Assembly (NCBI GenBank): GCA_963797535.1
Contig: CAWCPQ010000001.1
Location: 496,001-560,000 of the forward strand
DNA: 64,000 nt
Direction of reading: 5' to 3'
DNA from: JAWWOL01 sp963797535
Lineage (GTDB): Bacteria > Actinomycetota > Actinomycetes > JAWWOL01
Both the position numbers and the translations under genes were made by a program. Under the pieces are notes generated by a model that saw nothing but the letters and a program-made list of their open reading frames with translations, made no database searches and was not told where the DNA came from. Position 1 is the first letter of the stretch, and each line of letters begins with the position of its first letter. Positions 61,660-64,000 of this stretch are shown one piece after another.

Positions 61660-64000
61660 TCAGGGCGACGTGATCGAGAACCTCGAGAACGTCGCCGTGA
61701 CGGGGGTCGGGCTGCCGGAGTTGGAGTCGAGGATCCCCGCCTTGGCCGACGTCGAGAACCATCCGGTCACGTCAGCCGGCCGCTTTACCGTGCCGACCTG
61801 GACGAGCGCGCCGCCATTGAGGCTGTAGAAGACCGTCAGCTGGTCCAGCGGGTAGCCGGAGACATGGTAGGCGTCGCCGTACGGCAGCGGGTCGGGCACG
61901 GTGGTGTTGCCCTTGATGACCAGGTCCAGCGTGCTGGCCGTCGTCAGCGCGGGCAGCGACACCGAACCGACCGTGCCGGCGACGCCCTTCTCCCGGTAGA
62001 ACATGGTCAGGTGCGGGCCGCCGTTGGCCTCGGCCTCGACCTTGACGAAGTTGTTCTGGTCCGGCCCGAAGAAGGCACCCACCTGTTGGTAGTTGCTGGC
62101 CAGATAGCTCAGCGGCCCGACGACCCGTGTGGTCACGGTGAAGGCTCCGCGCGAGGCGTCGAAGGTCTTGTAGAGCGCGTTCTGCTGGTTGTTGTCCGCG
62201 AGCTGTCCGGCGGTGCTGGTCACGGCAAGGCCACCGCTGGCGAACGCGAGCTTGCCGGCGACGCACTGGTTGCCTGCGGTGTTCGGAAGAACGCCGTCGA
62301 ACCCGGTGACAGCGCAGGAGCCGCTGACCGAGCCACCGCCGGCGAGGTTGACCGTGGTGGCGGAGCCGGGCGCCGGCCCGGCGCCGATGGCCGGGGTCGC
62401 GTTGCGCAGCAGCAGGACCACGTCCTGGTAGTCGTTGTTCTTGTAGTCCGGGACCCTGGTGATGTCGATGCCGACCACGTAGGTGTTCGGGATCGCGACG
62501 TGGCCGGGCCCGTACGCGGGGTAGATGCGCAGGTCGTGCAGGTAGTGCGGCACCGGCACGTTCGTGTTGTCCGTCCAGTGTGCGATGTTCAGGCTGTCGT
62601 CGGAGAAGTTGACGTCGCTGAAGTCGCCGCTGTAGAGCCCGAAGCTGCCGGCAGGTGAGAACGTCGTCGTGCCGACGGGGACCGGCAGCAGCTTTTGGTT
62701 CTGGTTGTACGTGCTGGAGCTCGGGTCGGCCGGGAACGTCCACAGCTGCTGGCAGGCCGAGCTGCAGGCGGACGTCGAGGTCATGGCTGCGCCCTGCGCG
62801 TACCACCCGGTCCGGCCGTACACCTGGGTGTTGGGGCCGCCGTAGTGCGCGATCGGGGTGAGGCTGACCGGCTGGGCCGGATTGGCCGCCCGGAAGTACG
62901 GCGAGACGACCTCGTCGGTGCCGGACTTGAACCGCGCCGGGCCGATGAAGCGCCGGTCGATGTACTGGTTGTCCACGACGTCGGTGTAGCCGAGCACGGG
63001 GAGGATCTGGTCGAGCACGGGCTCGGCGTTGCCCCCGGCACCGCAGGAGTCGAGGCCCGCCACGTCAGCTGAGCCGGTCGGGTGCGCCGGGTCGTTGGTG
63101 GTGTAGGTCAGCGTCGCTGCCCGGTTGGCGTTGCCGATGGCGGTCGAGTTGTTCGTCGAGCAGCCGGTCGGGTCGGCCGGATGGAACTGCACGGAGACCG
63201 TGGCCGAGCCGCCGGCCGGGATCGACAGTGACGAGGCCTGGCCGGTGGCGAGAGCGAAGTCGCTGGCGTTGGCCCCGGCGAAGCTCAGTCCGGACACGGT
63301 GAGCGTGGCGCTGCCGGAGTTGGTGAAGGTGAAGCTCTTGGCGGCGGGGAAGGCTGCGCCCCGGATCATGGAGTAGACGAGTCGTGGCGAGCTCAGGCCG
63401 AGGGTGGCGGTGTCGGCGGAGGTCACGGTCAGGCTCGGACTCCCGCTGGTCACCGGAGCCGCTGTCACGAAGTCGATCTTGGTGTTGGACCCGCCGGTGG
63501 GGGACAGGACGAGCTGACCGTTGGCTACGGTCACTCGTTTGGTCTGCGTCGACCAGGGAGCCGCTGCCGTCGGGGTGTAGTGGTCGATGACGGTGGTCGC
63601 CCGGGCCGTTCCCGGCTGGGCTGTGATGACGTAGACCGAGTTGATCGCCGTCGGATCGCCGACGGCGACCGTCAGGTCGTACGTGCCGTTGGCCAGCGCG
63701 CTCACCCAGGTGCCGGGCGTGGTGTTGCCGCTGCCGGACGGCGCCTGCATCAGCACCATCGTGTCGTACCGCACGTCGGGGGACTGGGCGGAGTGGCGTA
63801 CCCGCGCGTTGGCGCTGAGATCCAGGGGCGTGCCGGTCGCGGTCTGCCAGCCGGAGGTGCCGTTGTACGCGGCACCGGTGTCGGCGGTGTAGCCGGCGGG
63901 CGGGGTGACCCCCGTTGCCTGGAAGTTGACCTTCAACGACGTGGGCACCGCGGCGGCGGCCGGGGTCGTGGCGACCAGGGTGGGCGTGAACGCCGCCAGC
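61660..64000 (-). CDS. Large secreted multidomain protein, 5' end beyond the window
   Basis: At least 780 residues are encoded, still open at the window edge. The first visible residues (LAAFTPTLVATTPAAAAVP) look like the end of a signal peptide. A malectin-like carbohydrate-binding module follows (SLKVNFQATG, PAGYTADTGAAYN, LANGTYDLTVAVGDP), then an Ig-like ASH/choice-of-anchor-type domain (FTNSGSATLTVSGLSFAG, IPAGGSATVSVQFHP). After a middle region comes a C-terminal concanavalin-like domain (TFDASRGAFTVTTRVVG, QQVGAFFGPDQNNFVKVEAE). No catalytic motif is evident. I infer an extracellular glycan-binding protein. It is convergent with the metallo-beta-lactamase-fold gene. Confidence 0.72.
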   Translation of the reverse strand, partial: LAAFTPTLVATTPAAAAVPTSLKVNFQATGVTPPAGYTADTGAAYNGTSGWQTATGTPLDLSANARVRHSAQSPDVRYDTMVLMQAPSGSGNTTPGTWVSALANGTYDLTVAVGDPTAINSVYVITAQPGTARATTVIDHYTPTAAAPWSTQTKRVTVANGQLVLSPTGGSNTKIDFVTAAPVTSGSPSLTVTSADTATLGLSSPRLVYSMIRGAAFPAAKSFTFTNSGSATLTVSGLSFAGANASDFALATGQASSLSIPAGGSATVSVQFHPADPTGCSTNNSTAIGNANRAATLTYTTNDPAHPTGSADVAGLDSCGAGGNAEPVLDQILPVLGYTDVVDNQYIDRRFIGPARFKSGTDEVVSPYFRAANPAQPVSLTPIAHYGGPNTQVYGRTGWYAQGAAMTSTSACSSACQQLWTFPADPSSSTYNQNQKLLPVPVGTTTFSPAGSFGLYSGDFSDVNFSDDSLNIAHWTDNTNVPVPHYLHDLRIYPAYGPGHVAIPNTYVVGIDITRVPDYKNNDYQDVVLLLRNATPAIGAGPAPGSATTVNLAGGGSVSGSCAVTGFDGVLPNTAGNQCVAGKLAFASGGLAVTSTAGQLADNNQQNALYKTFDASRGAFTVTTRVVGPLSYLASNYQQVGAFFGPDQNNFVKVEAEANGGPHLTMFYREKGVAGTVGSVSLPALTTASTLDLVIKGNTTVPDPLPYGDAYHVSGYPLDQLTVFYSLNGGALVQVGTVKRPADVTGWFSTSAKAGILDSNSGSPTPVTATFSRFSITSP

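Overview
The window is about 70 percent G+C, with GTG and TTG starts, many 4-bp ATGA/GTGA stop-start overlaps, a LexA box of the actinobacterial type (TCGAAC-N4-GTTCGA) and a complete actinobacterial division and cell-wall cluster. It is chromosomal DNA of an actinomycete. The gene content suits a non-mycobacterial lineage near Frankiales, Geodermatophilales or Sporichthyales, but the genus cannot be fixed from sequence alone.

Layout. 1-4.5 kb: an oxidoreductase, a GGDEF-EAL protein, a TetR regulator and an Rv2175c-like DNA-binding protein. 4.5-11.6 kb: early carotenoid genes (crtYc, crtYd, crtB, crtI, a prenyl diphosphate synthase), metF, a SIMPL-domain protein and a CDP-alcohol phosphatidyltransferase, followed by a 49-bp quasi-palindrome and a duplicated gene tail. 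11.9-22.8 kb: a respiratory block with a TlpA-like lipoprotein, heme O synthase, a CtaG-like factor, a cupredoxin, cytochrome oxidase subunits II, I and III, two SCO1-type proteins, a DoxX-like protein and a propeller lipoprotein. 22.8-24.9 kb: a polymorphic RNase A-type toxin with its CdiI_2-like immunity gene. 24.9-30.6 kb: late carotenoid genes in one operon (CrtA-like, CrtO-like, CruF, CruG, CrtD-like). 30.6-32.8 kb: PKD and DUF6318 secreted proteins, a HIT protein and a small lipoprotein. 32.9-40 kb: a LexA-controlled mutagenesis cassette (DUF6504, HEPN, DnaE2-type polymerase, methyltransferase, DinB). 40.2-45.4 kb: DUF3040 and a transglutaminase/DUF58/MoxR operon. 45.4-60.5 kb: the dcw cluster mraZ to ftsQ. 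60.5-64 kb: a MarR regulator, a metallo-beta-lactamase-fold protein and a large secreted protein cut by the window edge.

How the parts work together. The two carotenoid loci suggest a C40 pathway: GGPP, phytoene, lycopene and a gamma-carotene-type ring, then 1',2'-hydration, 3',4'-desaturation, glycosylation and ketolation. The likely product is a keto-myxocoxanthin or deinoxanthin-like glycoside. The SOS cassette is an inducible translesion-synthesis unit. The dcw genes run as one coupled transcript from a promoter carrying three 10-bp-spaced MraZ repeats.

Quality warning. Many genes switch reading frame by single bases (11.9-23.6 kb, 31.2-31.9 kb, 47.7-48.4 kb, 51.3-55.6 kb). The breaks include single-copy essential genes (murE, murF, murD, ftsL), so uncorrected sequencing indels are the best explanation. 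Broken genes here should not be read as true pseudogenes without resequencing.
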